A stretch of 26,437 bases of DNA from JAUYIV01 sp035464675 (lineage in GTDB: Bacteria > Actinomycetota > Acidimicrobiia > Spongiisociales > UBA11373). A program made the translations under genes and the position numbers. Under the pieces are notes generated by a model that saw only the letters and a program-made list of their open reading frames with translations, made no database searches and was not told the origin of the DNA. Shown here piece by piece: positions 25,717 to 26,437 of this stretch; position 1 is the first letter of the stretch, and the number at the start of each line of letters is the position of its first letter. The stretch is taken from NCBI GenBank assembly GCA_035464675.1, contig DATHSA010000044.1, forward strand, positions 1 to 26,437, read 5' to 3'.

Positions 25717-26437
25717 GTGGCTTACTCTGAAGCTGACCGAGAGGGGGACTCGATTACTGATGAGGATGCTGTCGTAGGCGCGACACCGGACGACTGGGCC
25801 TATGACGGTTTCGTGTCGTATTCCCACGCCGCCGACGGGATGCTGGCTCCGAGGCTGCAATCAGGGTTGCAGCGGTTCGCCAAACCGTGGTGGAAGCGGC
25901 GTGCGGTTCGGATCTTCCGGGACGAGTCGTCGCTCTCAGCGAACCCCCACCTCTGGTCGTCCATCACTGACGCTCTCGACGACTCCGGCTGGTTCATACT
26001 CCTCTTGTCTCCCGATGCAGCCCAGTCGACGTGGGTAGGTCAAGAGACCGAGTACTGGAAGGAGCACAGGGACCCGGCGCGAATCCTCCCGGTTCTCACC
26101 GACGGCACGTTCGAGTGGCGTGATGGGGACGTATCCGGCACCGCCGTCCCTGAACAGTTGCGCCACACCTTCCCCGACGAGCCCCGCTGGGTGGACTTGC
26201 GATTCGCGCACGACGAGGAGCAGCTCGACCTCAAGAACCCGAGGTTCTCCGCAGCGGTCGCCGATATCGCGTCGGCTCTTCGTGGTGTCCCCAAGGACGA
26301 ACTGGAGTCGGAGGAGGTCAAGCAACACCGCCGAACGATGCGTACCGCGTGGGCTGCGGTGGCTGTGCTGCTCGTCGTTGGTGCGGCGGCGGTGTTCGCG
26401 GCGATCGCGGCTTCCCAGAACGCCGCGGAGGCCCGGC
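25717..26437 (+). CDS. TIR-domain membrane protein (partial, runs off the right edge)
   Basis: At least 240 residues. The TIR domain begins about residue 29 with YDGFVSYSHAADG and continues with VRIFRDESSLSANPHLWSSI (BB-loop region), WFILLLSPDAAQS, and STWVGQETEYW. In the last, Glu110 is at the position of the catalytic Glu of NAD-cleaving TIR domains. It ends with RILPVLTDGTFEW and the KDELESEEVKQHRRT block. A membrane helix follows at about 210-232. In actinobacteria this layout usually continues into long repeat (often WD40) regions, which would lie outside the window. The start is uncertain: GTG 25717 is used, but an in-frame ATG at 25600 would read through the tRNA fragment. It is probably accessory or defence-related. 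Confidence 0.8.
   Translation, partial: MAYSEADREGDSITDEDAVVGATPDDWAYDGFVSYSHAADGMLAPRLQSGLQRFAKPWWKRRAVRIFRDESSLSANPHLWSSITDALDDSGWFILLLSPDAAQSTWVGQETEYWKEHRDPARILPVLTDGTFEWRDGDVSGTAVPEQLRHTFPDEPRWVDLRFAHDEEQLDLKNPRFSAAVADIASALRGVPKDELESEEVKQHRRTMRTAWAAVAVLLVVGAAAVFAAIAASQNAAEAR

Noticed and set aside
23104..26437. A CBASS-like or other defence system formed by the patatin and TIR genes
   Set aside because: The patatin is the NTE-like type, is divergent, and is separated from the TIR gene by tRNA-Arg and the att-like site; no cyclase gene is present. The TIR gene may still belong to a system to the right.

Overview
The window is a GC-rich stretch of an actinobacterial chromosome (phylum Actinomycetota). 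The strongest evidence is the cell-wall and division cluster fhaA-fhaB-pstP-rodA-pbpA-pknB with crgA close by, an arrangement known from the origin-proximal region of Actinomycetota. Supporting signs are an actinobacterial-type DnaA box (TTGTCCACA), many GTG starts and many apparently leaderless genes. Pfam-type families such as DUF4446 and the small gene repertoire suggest a lineage outside the mycobacteria and streptomycetes, perhaps Acidimicrobiia, but that is a guess.

Layout. 1-1170: the tail of a possible TPR-like protein, a DUF1905 protein, a UBP-type zinc-finger protein and divergent tRNA-Ile(GAT) and tRNA-Ala(TGC). 1300-2700: a thiolase and a tiny membrane protein with a possible metal knuckle. 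2703-2826: an A+T-richer patch with DnaA-box-like sites between GC-rich 7-mer repeats. 2831-11060 (minus strand): crgA, mutY, pknB, pbpA, rodA, pstP, fhaB, fhaA. Six junctions in this run overlap by 4 bases or are close to it, so it reads as one long operon with internal promoters before pknB and crgA. 11192-11425: tRNA-Leu(CAG) and two structured repeats. 11629-15087 (plus): an unknown membrane protein, DUF4446, serS and a MenG/UbiE-type methyltransferase. 15175-15447: a large-type SRP RNA. 15478-18813: an alpha/beta hydrolase with Asp at the nucleophile position, an SGNH-type lipoprotein, a Thr-rich-stalk LamG protein and an unknown membrane protein. 18857-20154 (minus): all four serine tRNAs (GCT, TGA, CGA, GGA), with tadA between the third and the fourth. 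20265-25266: a PDZ membrane protein, a DUF885 peptidase-like protein, an unknown 147-residue protein and a patatin fused to two cyclic-nucleotide-type domains. 25375-25448: tRNA-Arg(ACG). 25618-26437: a 44-base copy of the tRNA-Ile 3' half, followed by the start of a TIR-domain membrane protein that runs off the window.

Functionally most of the window is housekeeping. It covers peptidoglycan synthesis under Ser/Thr phosphorylation control (PknB kinase, PstP phosphatase, FhaA/FhaB phosphothreonine readers, RodA-PbpA polymerase/transpeptidase pair, CrgA divisome protein). It also covers translation (eight tRNAs, SerRS, TadA and its substrate tRNA-Arg(ACG), SRP RNA). The right edge looks like the beginning of an accessory island.

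The most unusual signals are four: (1) a repeated, apparently base-pair-conserving hairpin element lying 12-18 bases downstream of three different minus-strand tRNAs; (2) the tRNA-Ile att-like fragment beside the TIR gene; (3) the small DnaA-box cluster; (4) a recurrent TANNNT box 6-8 bases before start codons, indicating widespread leaderless transcription. All calls come from reading the sequence alone; no database search was run.
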